Source: Sulfurovum sp. (GTDB lineage Bacteria > Campylobacterota > Campylobacteria > Campylobacterales > Sulfurovaceae). Taken from it: DNA of 14,371 bases. The stretch lies in assembly GCA_003978395.1 (NCBI GenBank), contig QNZV01000062.1:1-14371 (forward strand), in the 5' to 3' direction. The position numbers were made by a program, and so were the translations under genes. Every line of letters begins with the position of its first letter. The first letter of the stretch is position 1. Shown here piece by piece: positions 4,613 through 10,871 of this stretch. The notes under the pieces are model-generated. The model worked only from the letters and a program-made list of their open reading frames with translations, did no database searches and was not told the origin of the DNA.

Positions 4613-5581
4613 ATGCTACCAAGTAAAGCAAAAGAGATTTTTAACAAAGAGAAAAATGAATTTTTTTCTGATGTTGCAAATACTCTTATAGAAAATTATA
4701 TTCTAAAAAGTAATCTCGTTGCTCTTAAAGTACTATTTTATCTATCAAAGGGTAACATCAAAAGTACAGGAAAAAATAAAAATTTATATACTTTTAAAAT
4801 TGATACTATCGTGATGAGTGATTTTTGTGGAGTAAACAAAAAAACTCTACAGAGAAATATAAAAAAAATGACGGAAACATCAATAACTATTATAGATGAG
4901 AAAAATAAAAGTATAGAGTATGTTTCAGTAATTCCAAGAGCAAAATTTATTGATGGTACTAATATTATTGAGTTGGGTATGTTTGAGGATATTTATTTTA
5001 TGTGTAAAAAAGCTGTTAGCAGATATACTAATATTAACCTAACCAATCTGATGAAACTAAAAAATAAACACTCTATCAGACTCATATCTATTTTAGAAAA
5101 GATTAGCCAGTATGATAAACATGTCGGAAAAAGGGTTACCTATTCGCTAGAAGAGTTAAATGGTATTTTTGGTACAAACTATCCTAGAATTGCTGAAATA
5201 GAGAGAAAAATACTCAAACCAATTAAAAAAGAGTTGGATGTTTTCTCTAAAAAATCATTTATTCATCAAGTAAATTATGAAAAAAAGCCAAAATCAACAG
5301 GACGACCAAGAGCCGTAAGTATAACTATTGATTTGATAATTAATGAGATTGAAAATCCAAAAAAAGAGAAAAATAGAGCTTTTCTAGAATGGGTAAAAAA
5401 GATAAGAGAGAAGAATATAAATGAGGTTTTGTTATATCATCCTGAAATAGAAGCTAATTTACGAGTTAGCTCAAAAGGTCTTTTATATTGGGATAATGGG
5501 CATGAACTCAATGCTACTAAGGCTAAGGAGTTTTGGAAGTGGATGTATGAAAATCAGGGAAAATTGCTTATTCAGATTTAG
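4613..5581 (+). CDS. Second Rep_3-like replication initiator, rep2
   Basis: A 322-residue initiator if it starts at ATG 4613, which has AGGA at 4601-4604; an earlier ATG at 4571 would add 14 residues but has no ribosome site. Numbering from 4613: an N-terminal winged-helix region (about 25-130, with ALKVLFYLSK and MSDFCGVNKKTLQRNIKKM as a helix-turn-helix), then the family segment MKLKNKHSIRLISILEKIS (about 147-165), LEELNGIFG, IERKILKPIKKELD, and VSITIDLII. The last 60 residues (FLEWVKKIREKNI ... SSKGLLYWDNG ... TKAKEFWKWMYENQGKLL) are homologous by eye to the C-terminus of rep1, while the DNA-binding parts differ. The frame is intact. The upstream leader has a DnaA box, spaced repeats and dyads, forming a complete-looking second replicon module. 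It would act as a plasmid initiator; activity in the chromosome is unknown. Confidence 0.75.
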   Translation: MLPSKAKEIFNKEKNEFFSDVANTLIENYILKSNLVALKVLFYLSKGNIKSTGKNKNLYTFKIDTIVMSDFCGVNKKTLQRNIKKMTETSITIIDEKNKSIEYVSVIPRAKFIDGTNIIELGMFEDIYFMCKKAVSRYTNINLTNLMKLKNKHSIRLISILEKISQYDKHVGKRVTYSLEELNGIFGTNYPRIAEIERKILKPIKKELDVFSKKSFIHQVNYEKKPKSTGRPRAVSITIDLIINEIENPKKEKNRAFLEWVKKIREKNINEVLLYHPEIEANLRVSSKGLLYWDNGHELNATKAKEFWKWMYENQGKLLIQI

Positions 5582-5606
5582 TATTTTAATTCTAGTTTAT
5601 CGACTC

Positions 5607-5748
5607 CTATTTATATTTAAAAAGTTGATTATGCGTACCAATTCTAATAAGCTCTAAAGTTGAGCATTAGATTGAAGAATATAAAGCATTAGAAAGAGAT
5701 TTTAGAAAACTATCAGTTTCATCTTTCAATAATTTATCTATGATATAA
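5607..5748 (-). pseudogene. Relic of a RelE/YafQ-type mRNA interferase toxin (C-terminal end)
   Basis: On the minus strand, codons from 5660 down to the TAG at 5607-5609 read TLELIRIGTHNQLFKYK. RIGTH followed by a short LF ending is the hallmark C-terminus of RelE/YafQ-family toxins. Upstream in the same frame is a TAA at 5669-5667, and no RelE core (such as the YKG/ECH region) precedes it, so only the last strand of the toxin remains. The frame above that stop reads KLLKDETDSFLKSLSNALYSS and does not look like RelE. The plus strand over 5671-5745 also has a coding-like frame (IEEYKALERDFRKLSVSS), so the remaining fragments may come from more than one decayed gene. The short motif is clear; the extent is not. 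Confidence 0.5.
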
Positions 5749-5796
5749 TAGAGGTTTTTATAACAAAAGATAATAAAAACTATTAATTATAAAGGA
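5744..5796 (+). promoter_or_regulatory. Promoter and RBS of the aldehyde dehydrogenase gene
   Basis: TATAAT at 5744-5749 (context TATGATATAATAGAGG) is a consensus -10, and AAAGGAA at 5791-5797 lies six bases before the TTG start. The leader is about 45 bases. Confidence 0.55.
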
Positions 5797-5802
5797 ATAA
5801 TA

Positions 5803-7146
5803 TTGATTCAAGAAATAGATAAATATTTAAATAATGCAAAATTATCAGCAGTAGCATTTAATGGTTATACACAAGTTGACATTGATAAAATTGTGACTGC
5901 TGTCTATTTAGCAGGAATGAAAAATAGTGTTAAAATGGCAAAAATGGCAGTTGCTGAAACAGGTATGGGTAAATGGGAAGATAAAGTTATTAAAAATACA
6001 CTATCAACAAAATATGTATATGAAGATATTAAAAATTTAAAAACAGTTGGAGTTATTTCTACTAATAAAGTTGAAGGCATTACTGAAATTGCACAACCAA
6101 TTGGTCCAATTTTAGCAATAATTCCCTCAACCAATCCAACATCAACTGTGATGTTTAAAATTTTAATAGCATTAAAAACAAGAAATCCTATTATTATAAG
6201 CTTTTCTCATTTAGCTCAAAAATCTTGTAGTTATACGGCAGAACTTCTATATAAAGTAGCAAGAGAGGCAGGTGCTCCAAAAAATTGTATTCAATGGGTA
6301 AAAAATCCTAAACGAGAAAAGACCACAGCACTCATGAAAGATAGAAGACTCTCTCTTATTTTAGCAACAGGTGGTGAGGGATTAGTTAATGCAGCTTATA
6401 GTTCAGGAACTCCTGCTTTGGGTGTGGGTCCAGGTAATGTTCCTGTATTGATTGATGACTCTGTTGACATCTCTTTTGCTATTGAGCAAATTATGATTTC
6501 TAAAACTTTTGATAATGGAACAATTTGTGCGAGTGAACAAGCTATTGTTATCAACAAAAATCGTTTACAAGAGGCTTTGGAGACATTAAAAAAACAAAAT
6601 GCTTATATTGTTCCTAAACATGAGATTGAAGCTTTAGAAAAGAGTATCTATAATAGTGAACGAGAGATGATGTCAAGTGATATTGTAGGAAAATCTGCAT
6701 CATTTATAGCACAAAAAGCAGGGTTAAATGCACCCGAAAATATATCTCTACTGGTTGTAGAGCAGACAAAAATTGGGAAAGAGTACCCTCTATCTTCAGA
6801 GATTTTAGCCCCTGTTATTGCTATTTACGCATCTGATGATTTTAATGATGCTGTACGAATTTGTAAAGAGATAAATACTCATGGAGGGATGGGGCATACG
6901 GCGAGTATTTTTTCTAATGATGATTCAAAAATATCAGAGTACTCTATGAGTATCAATGCAGGAAGAATTATTGTCAATAGCCCATCAGCACAAGGAGCAG
7001 TTGGAGGAATTTATAACAATCTAAGCCCTTCGTTAACTCTTGGATGTGGTTCAGGTGGAAGAAACATTACCACCGATAACATTACAGCCAAACATCTACT
7101 AAATATTCAGAGAATTGCAAAACCTATCTATCTAAAATGTAGTTAA
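5803..7146 (+). CDS. CoA-acylating aldehyde dehydrogenase (acetaldehyde dehydrogenase type, AdhE N-terminal-like)
   Basis: A 447-residue cytoplasmic enzyme of the aldehyde dehydrogenase superfamily that interconverts an acyl-CoA and an aldehyde using NAD(H). It resembles the N-terminal half of bifunctional AdhE and the EutE/MhpF-type role. Seen: EIAQPIGPILAIIPSTNPTST (about 95-115), the nucleotide-binding LATGGEGLVNAAYSSGTPALGVGPGN (about 187-212), the catalytic Cys242 in FDNGTICASEQ, and the AdhE-like signature SPSLTLGCGSGGRN and HLLNIQRIA near the C-terminus. It starts at TTG 5803, chosen for the ribosome site. The iron-dependent alcohol dehydrogenase half of AdhE is absent. Substrate is not settled: acetaldehyde is most likely, but sulfoacetaldehyde dehydrogenases of this clade look similar. 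It is the first gene right of the plasmid-derived island and has its own promoter, with no partner alcohol dehydrogenase nearby. Confidence 0.82.
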   Translation: MIQEIDKYLNNAKLSAVAFNGYTQVDIDKIVTAVYLAGMKNSVKMAKMAVAETGMGKWEDKVIKNTLSTKYVYEDIKNLKTVGVISTNKVEGITEIAQPIGPILAIIPSTNPTSTVMFKILIALKTRNPIIISFSHLAQKSCSYTAELLYKVAREAGAPKNCIQWVKNPKREKTTALMKDRRLSLILATGGEGLVNAAYSSGTPALGVGPGNVPVLIDDSVDISFAIEQIMISKTFDNGTICASEQAIVINKNRLQEALETLKKQNAYIVPKHEIEALEKSIYNSEREMMSSDIVGKSASFIAQKAGLNAPENISLLVVEQTKIGKEYPLSSEILAPVIAIYASDDFNDAVRICKEINTHGGMGHTASIFSNDDSKISEYSMSINAGRIIVNSPSAQGAVGGIYNNLSPSLTLGCGSGGRNITTDNITAKHLLNIQRIAKPIYLKCS

Positions 7147-7169
7147 TGTGACTAAAGTGGCATTTTTTT
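7146..7169 (+). terminator. Weak possible terminator after the aldehyde dehydrogenase
   Basis: A T7 run at 7163-7169 is preceded by a short imperfect dyad, AATG (7145-7148) / CATT (7161-7164), with poor pairing between. The T-tract is suggestive; the stem is weak. Confidence 0.25.
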
Positions 7170-7198
7170 GAGTAGATGTTGCTCTATAATCCTTTTTA

Positions 7199-7221
7199 AG
7201 TTTAGTCTATCTAACTAAACT
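7199..7221. promoter_or_regulatory. Perfect 8-bp dyad upstream of the yfdX-like gene, putative operator
   Basis: AGTTTAGT (7199-7206), a seven-base spacer, and ACTAAACT (7214-7221). It ends 11 bases before a plausible -10 TAGAAT (7232-7237), so a bound factor would cover the -35 region. It has no following T-run and stands upstream of its gene, which favours an operator over a terminator. The factor is unknown. Confidence 0.45.
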
Positions 7222-7253
7222 AAGTTTATTTTAGAATAAAAAAGGATTTAAAA

Positions 7254-8150
7254 ATGCAAAAAATATTATTTTCAACATTGGTATCATCATTACTTTTAAC
7301 TTCAGTGGCAACAGCTGATACAAACAAAAATTTAAGTAGTAAAGAGGTAAGTACTCAATCAACAACAACAGCAATAAGTGATGCTAAATCACATCAAGTA
7401 GCATTGGTTAAAGAGGCGTTGAAATCATTAGAGTTATCAGCAAAAGCTTTGGAGGATTTAAATAAAAATAAAACAGATGAAGCAAAAAAAGATATAGAGT
7501 TAGCATTGGGAAAATTAGAAGCTATTTTAGTAGCAAAAGATACTCCAAAATTGCTTCCTATTGAGACTCAAATGGTTATCAAAAATTTCATTGGAACAGC
7601 AGATGATGTTAAAAAAGCAGAAGCTGAAGTAAAAACATTGCTTAATCTTAATAAAGTACAAGAGGCAGGAGAGCTACTAAGTTCACTTCAAAGTGAAATA
7701 GATGTTAATATCGTGAGCCTTCCTTTAGCCTCTTATCCTGATGCTTTAAAGTTGGCTTCTAAATACCTTATTGATGGGAATCCTGAAAAAGCAAAAGCTA
7801 TACTCAAAGTAGCATTAAGTACATTTGCACAAGAAGAACAGATTGTTCCAATCCCTTTAATTAATAGTATGGAGTTAGTGGCTATTGCCTCTAAAATTGC
7901 AAAAGAAGATAAAGAACAAGCTCTGAAACATTTAACTATGGCTAGTGATAAATTGAATAAAGCAGAAGCACTAGGTTACATAAGTAAAAGCACCACAACC
8001 TACAAAATTTTGCATGAAATGATTACAAATACAGAAAAAGAGATAAAAGGTCCAAATAAAGCTGAAAAACTATTTCATGAGTTAGCTGAAAAGCTCAAAG
8101 AGTTTAAAGCAAAAATTCTTTCAACTAAAGAGACAAATAAAGCAGAATAG
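7254..8150 (+). CDS. Secreted YfdX-family protein
   Basis: A 298-residue protein with a clear signal peptide (MQKILFSTLVSSLLLTSVATA, cleavage near 21), so periplasmic. The mature part is almost all alpha-helical and Lys/Glu/Ala-rich. It has the features I associate with YfdX proteins: an N-terminal helix with KEALKSLELSAKALEDLNKN, a central YLIDGNPEKAKAILKVAL, then IPLINSMELVAIASKIAKED and HLTMASDKLNKAEALGY near the end. YfdX is acid-stress and EvgA-regulated in E. coli, and its biochemical role is unsettled. AAGGA stands eight bases before the ATG. Upstream is the dyad at 7199-7221. The C-terminal tail is a Lys-rich helix (EKLFHELAEKLKEFKAKIL). The gene stands alone between its own promoter and a downstream hairpin. 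Family call is fairly confident; function is not. Confidence 0.7.
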   Translation: MQKILFSTLVSSLLLTSVATADTNKNLSSKEVSTQSTTTAISDAKSHQVALVKEALKSLELSAKALEDLNKNKTDEAKKDIELALGKLEAILVAKDTPKLLPIETQMVIKNFIGTADDVKKAEAEVKTLLNLNKVQEAGELLSSLQSEIDVNIVSLPLASYPDALKLASKYLIDGNPEKAKAILKVALSTFAQEEQIVPIPLINSMELVAIASKIAKEDKEQALKHLTMASDKLNKAEALGYISKSTTTYKILHEMITNTEKEIKGPNKAEKLFHELAEKLKEFKAKILSTKETNKAE

Positions 8151-8194
8151 ATTCTATATCAATATATCTTTATATATACTAATAATATTTTAGC

Positions 8195-8200
8195 TATACT
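8195..8200 (+). promoter_or_regulatory. -10 box upstream of the DUF4395 gene
   Basis: TATACT in TTTTAGCTATACTTTTT closely resembles the pyrB promoter context TTTTTAGCTATAATC (10825-10840). The shared TTTAGCTATA segment looks like an extended -10 of the main sigma factor here. The transcript would begin at about 8207, inside the following hairpin. Confidence 0.4.
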
Positions 8201-8201
8201 T

Positions 8202-8227
8202 TTTAAAAGGAGATTTCTCCTTTTAAA
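8202..8227. terminator. Strong 12-bp hairpin between yfdX-like and DUF4395 genes
   Basis: TTTAAAAGGAGA (8202-8213), two T, TCTCCTTTTAAA (8216-8227): twelve perfect pairs. The descending arm itself carries a T4 run, and the site is 52 bases after the yfdX-like stop, so it may terminate that gene. But it also overlaps the likely transcription start of the next gene, so it could instead be a 5' leader element. Both roles are possible. Confidence 0.5.
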
Positions 8228-8246
8228 TTAATAAATAGGGACAAAA

Positions 8247-8978
8247 ATGAATCTAAAAGAGTTATTCGCTTATGGTGAAAAGGTAGATGGGTATGATGTA
8301 CGTGTCTTAAATGAACGAGAAGCAAGGGCAGGAGCAGGAATCTTGTTTATTGGAGCTTTCATTGGGTTAACCAATGGAACTATGTTGGGTACACCAATCT
8401 TTTCAAAGTTTTTTGTCACTTTTTTTGCTCTTGATTTTACATTAAGAGTTCTTCAGCCTCGTTACTCACCTTCTCTTCTACTTGGACGATTTTTTGTTCG
8501 TAATCAAAAGCCAGAATATGTTGGTGCAACACAAAAACGTTTTGCATGGATGTTAGGACTCATTTTGGCTTATCCTATGTTCTACTATCTTGTTCTTGAT
8601 TTTCAGCCTAATCCTATTAAAGTTATAGTTTGTCTGCTTTGTATGTTACTGCTCTTTTTTGAGTCTGCTTTTTCTATCTGTTTTGGATGTAAAATCTTTG
8701 CATGGTTGAAAAGAAAAGACCCAATGTATTGTCCAGGTGGGGTGTGTGAAATTCAAACAAAAGATGCTGTACAAAAGTTTACACCTGCACAACTTATAAT
8801 TGTTCTCTCAACAGTTGGGTTAATGGCTTATGGAACCTATGCCTACATGACAAAACTTGAAACACGTAGCCATTTTGGTAATATGCTTAAAACTAAAGTT
8901 ACTACAATGTTGATGTCTGAAGAGGAGCTAAAGAGACTTGAAGAGAAAAAATTACAAGAGGAGTTTGATAATTTTTAA
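8247..8978 (+). CDS. DUF4395-type integral membrane protein
   Basis: A 243-residue inner-membrane protein. Seen: the N-terminal VRVLNEREARAGAG segment (about 18-31) and ALDFTLRVLQPRYSPSLLLGR (about 62-82), which are hallmarks of the DUF4395 family, with the conserved DFTLR and SP. Hydrophobic segments lie at about 30-65, 98-118, 124-152 and 182-207. A Cys-rich motif CFGCKIFAWL (about 145-154) and CPGGVCE (about 162-168) sits at the end of the third segment and could bind metal or be redox-active. A charged coiled-coil-like tail (EEELKRLEEKKLQEEFDNF) ends the protein. AGGGA precedes the ATG. The family is often found beside thioredoxin-like or rhodanese genes in sulfur bacteria, but none is here; its role is unknown. 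Confidence 0.68.
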   Translation: MNLKELFAYGEKVDGYDVRVLNEREARAGAGILFIGAFIGLTNGTMLGTPIFSKFFVTFFALDFTLRVLQPRYSPSLLLGRFFVRNQKPEYVGATQKRFAWMLGLILAYPMFYYLVLDFQPNPIKVIVCLLCMLLLFFESAFSICFGCKIFAWLKRKDPMYCPGGVCEIQTKDAVQKFTPAQLIIVLSTVGLMAYGTYAYMTKLETRSHFGNMLKTKVTTMLMSEEELKRLEEKKLQEEFDNF

Positions 8979-9078
8979 TGATACTCTCTAATTGCCCCAC
9001 TCTCTATATCACAGATATAGTAGCTTATCTCTTATAAACTTATAGCTTGGGCATCTTTCTCTCCACTATCGCCAAACA

Positions 9079-9101
9079 TTACCCATTTAATTTGTGGGTA
9101 A
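9079..9101. terminator. Hairpin between convergent DUF4395 and SQR-like genes
   Basis: TTACCCA (9079-9085), nine-base loop, TGGGTAA (9095-9101), between two convergent genes. No strong T-run follows on either strand, so termination is plausible but not proven. Confidence 0.4.
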
Positions 9102-9151
9102 AATCTTAAATAGGAGTTGTAGAATGAGCTAAAGGAGGGGAACTAATAAAA

Positions 9152-10324
9152 TTACATCCCTGGAATTCTAGGAATTCTTCCTAATTTAGAGTTTTTACAA
9201 TACCAACCCCAACCTTTTTTCATCCAGTGACCAACAAAAGGCATGGGAATCATTTTTCCTCCGTTATTATCTCGGTAGACAAATGCAGCACCATCTCCTG
9301 TATCCATTACACATAAAATATTTAGATGTTCCATATAACTATTTCTTGAGATAATTCCTTGTGAACGGTTAAAAATATTTTTTGCTACATTTTTTGCCAT
9401 TACTTCAGCAACATGACCCTGTTTTGCACGCCACTTAGGACCCATTAATGAGGCTGAATCTCCAATAGCAAACACGCCATCAAAGCCTTCTATCTCATTG
9501 TACTCATTGGTTAGAACAAAACCTGCATCACTTAATGGCAAATCTGATGCTTCTAAAACAGAGTGACCTTTACCTGCTGAAATGAACATTGTTAAATCAG
9601 ACTCAATCTTCTCTCCATCTTCAAAGTTAATACCATTTGCTTCAAATGAAGTGATTTTTGAACCAACTTTTTTGGAGATATTGGTCATTCCAAACATCTT
9701 ATCCATCATCACTAGCGCTTTATCGCCCATTTTTTGACCAGGTTTCTCCATAGGTGCAAAGAAGACTAAGTTAAAATTATCACGTAGACCTTTTTTCTTT
9801 AACATATTATGAACATTAAACAGCACTTCAAATGCTGGTCCACCACGAACGGCTGAGGTATCTTTTGGGTTTCCACCAAAGCCCATGGCAATGGTTCCTG
9901 AACCTTTCTCCATTAAGACATCAAGACGTTCTTTAAGTGAGACAGCCTCTTCAGGTTTTCCACAAATAGAGAGGGTGTTTTCTATCCCTTTGAGTTGAAT
10001 TTTATCTTGACCAAGTGCCACAACAATATACTCATAGTCATCTAAAATACGCCCACTATTTAGTGTTACTTTTTTAGCCTTTGCCTCTATGGAACTCACA
10101 GCATCTACAATAACCTCAAAACCATGCTTAGAACCTAATTGCTCTAAAGGTACAGAGATTTTCTCTTTGGTTGTCTCTCCTGTTGGAATCCAAATAGAGG
10201 TAGGATAGATATAGAAGTAGTCTCTATCTGAAACTAATGTTACTTCTAAATTTTCCTCTTTTTTTAAATAAATAGCTGTCTCTACACCTGCAAATCCACC
10301 ACCAAGAACCAGTACTTTTTTCAT
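9152..10324 (-). CDS. SQR-like FAD-dependent oxidoreductase
   Basis: A two-dinucleotide-binding flavoprotein related to sulfide:quinone oxidoreductase and flavocytochrome c. I prefer the start at ATG 10324 (390 residues, MKKVLVLGGGFAGVET), which has GGAG six bases upstream; ATG 10336 would add four residues and has no good site. Numbering from 10336: FAD-binding VLGGGFAGVE (9-19), PTSIWIPTG (45-53), VVALG (105-109), FAIGDSA (289-295), and a membrane-associating C-terminus with WMKKGWGWYC. Cysteines are only 125 (SICGKP), 342 (LCVMDTG) and 380. Typical SQRs have three catalytic Cys; 125 and 342 fit two of them, but the middle one is absent, replaced by MGFGGNPKDTS. Sulfide oxidation by the normal mechanism is therefore doubtful; another quinone-linked or sulfur substrate is possible. 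It is second in an operon, 13 bases behind the 130-residue gene. Confidence 0.75.
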   Translation of the reverse strand: MKKVLVLGGGFAGVETAIYLKKEENLEVTLVSDRDYFYIYPTSIWIPTGETTKEKISVPLEQLGSKHGFEVIVDAVSSIEAKAKKVTLNSGRILDDYEYIVVALGQDKIQLKGIENTLSICGKPEEAVSLKERLDVLMEKGSGTIAMGFGGNPKDTSAVRGGPAFEVLFNVHNMLKKKGLRDNFNLVFFAPMEKPGQKMGDKALVMMDKMFGMTNISKKVGSKITSFEANGINFEDGEKIESDLTMFISAGKGHSVLEASDLPLSDAGFVLTNEYNEIEGFDGVFAIGDSASLMGPKWRAKQGHVAEVMAKNVAKNIFNRSQGIISRNSYMEHLNILCVMDTGDGAAFVYRDNNGGKMIPMPFVGHWMKKGWGWYCKNSKLGRIPRIPGM

Positions 10325-10337
10325 CTTTTTCTCCATT

Positions 10338-10730
10338 TTACTTATTTACTATAGATTTAACCCATGAAACCATCACTTCATGAGCCTGAGGATTTGGAGC
10401 ATCCATAAAACTAACAACAAATTTATCATCAAGCTCAACGACACCAAAAGAACGAGGTCTTACAGCTAACATCAAAGGGTTAGAGAGGTCTTTTCCAAAA
10501 CAACAAATAATATTTTTTGCATCTACTACTTCCGAAGCAACATTACCTGATTCTAAACCTTTTGTATGAGCATAATGGTCAAATGTTGCAATATATACGG
10601 CAACAGGATGAGCATCAATTTTTGATTTTAGATATGCTATAATCTCATCAACACTTTTAATTGTTGTCTCATTTTTTGCTATTTCCAGTGCATTTACTGG
10701 ATATTTATCCATTAAATTCATCTCTGTCAT
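10338..10730 (-). CDS. Uncharacterised 130-residue protein, operon partner of the SQR-like gene
   Basis: A soluble 130-residue protein with no signal peptide or membrane segment. It looks like a compact alpha/beta domain: an N-terminal helix (SVDEIIAYLKSKIDAHPVAVYIATFDHYAHT), a central Cys-Cys pair in AKNIICCFGKDL, LAVRPRSFGVVELDD and FVVSFMDAPNPQAHEVMVSWVKSIV. The adjacent His residues (HYAHT) and Cys-Cys could bind a metal. I do not recognise a named family. AAGGA stands upstream of ATG 10730. It is separated by only a few bases from the flavoprotein gene and surely co-transcribed, so it likely serves the same redox pathway. Confidence 0.65.
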   Translation of the reverse strand: MTEMNLMDKYPVNALEIAKNETTIKSVDEIIAYLKSKIDAHPVAVYIATFDHYAHTKGLESGNVASEVVDAKNIICCFGKDLSNPLMLAVRPRSFGVVELDDKFVVSFMDAPNPQAHEVMVSWVKSIVNK

Positions 10731-10750
10731 CTATTTGTCCTTGTTATAAT

Positions 10751-10756
10751 ATTATA
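10751..10756 (-). promoter_or_regulatory. -10 box of the 130-residue/SQR-like operon
   Basis: TATAAT reads on the minus strand at 10756-10751, about 20 bases before the ATG at 10730, followed by AAGGA. The leader would be short. A symmetric TATAATATTATA lies on both strands here, so exact use is uncertain. Confidence 0.4.
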
Positions 10757-10833
10757 ATTTTTATAACTATACCTTATATTTTTTAAAGAGAGGTTTAATC
10801 CTTATAGATTAAATAATTCTATATTTTTTTAGC

Positions 10834-10863
10834 TATAATCTCACAAAAAATAAAAATAAAGGG
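10834..10863 (+). promoter_or_regulatory. pyrB promoter -10 and RBS
   Basis: TATAAT at 10834-10839 within TTTTAGCTATAATCTCA, and AAAGGG at 10858-10863 eight bases before ATG 10872. The leader is too short for a classical pyrimidine attenuator, and no hairpin is seen. Confidence 0.55.
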
Positions 10864-10871
10864 TACTCTCT

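Noticed and set aside
5904..6134. 76-codon minus-strand frame in the aldehyde dehydrogenase gene
   Set aside because: Antisense to a conserved enzyme; shadow.
9128..9151. Strong plus-strand Shine-Dalgarno AAAGGAGGGG after the DUF4395 gene
   Set aside because: No start codon or sustained open frame follows; it lies opposite the end of the SQR-like gene.
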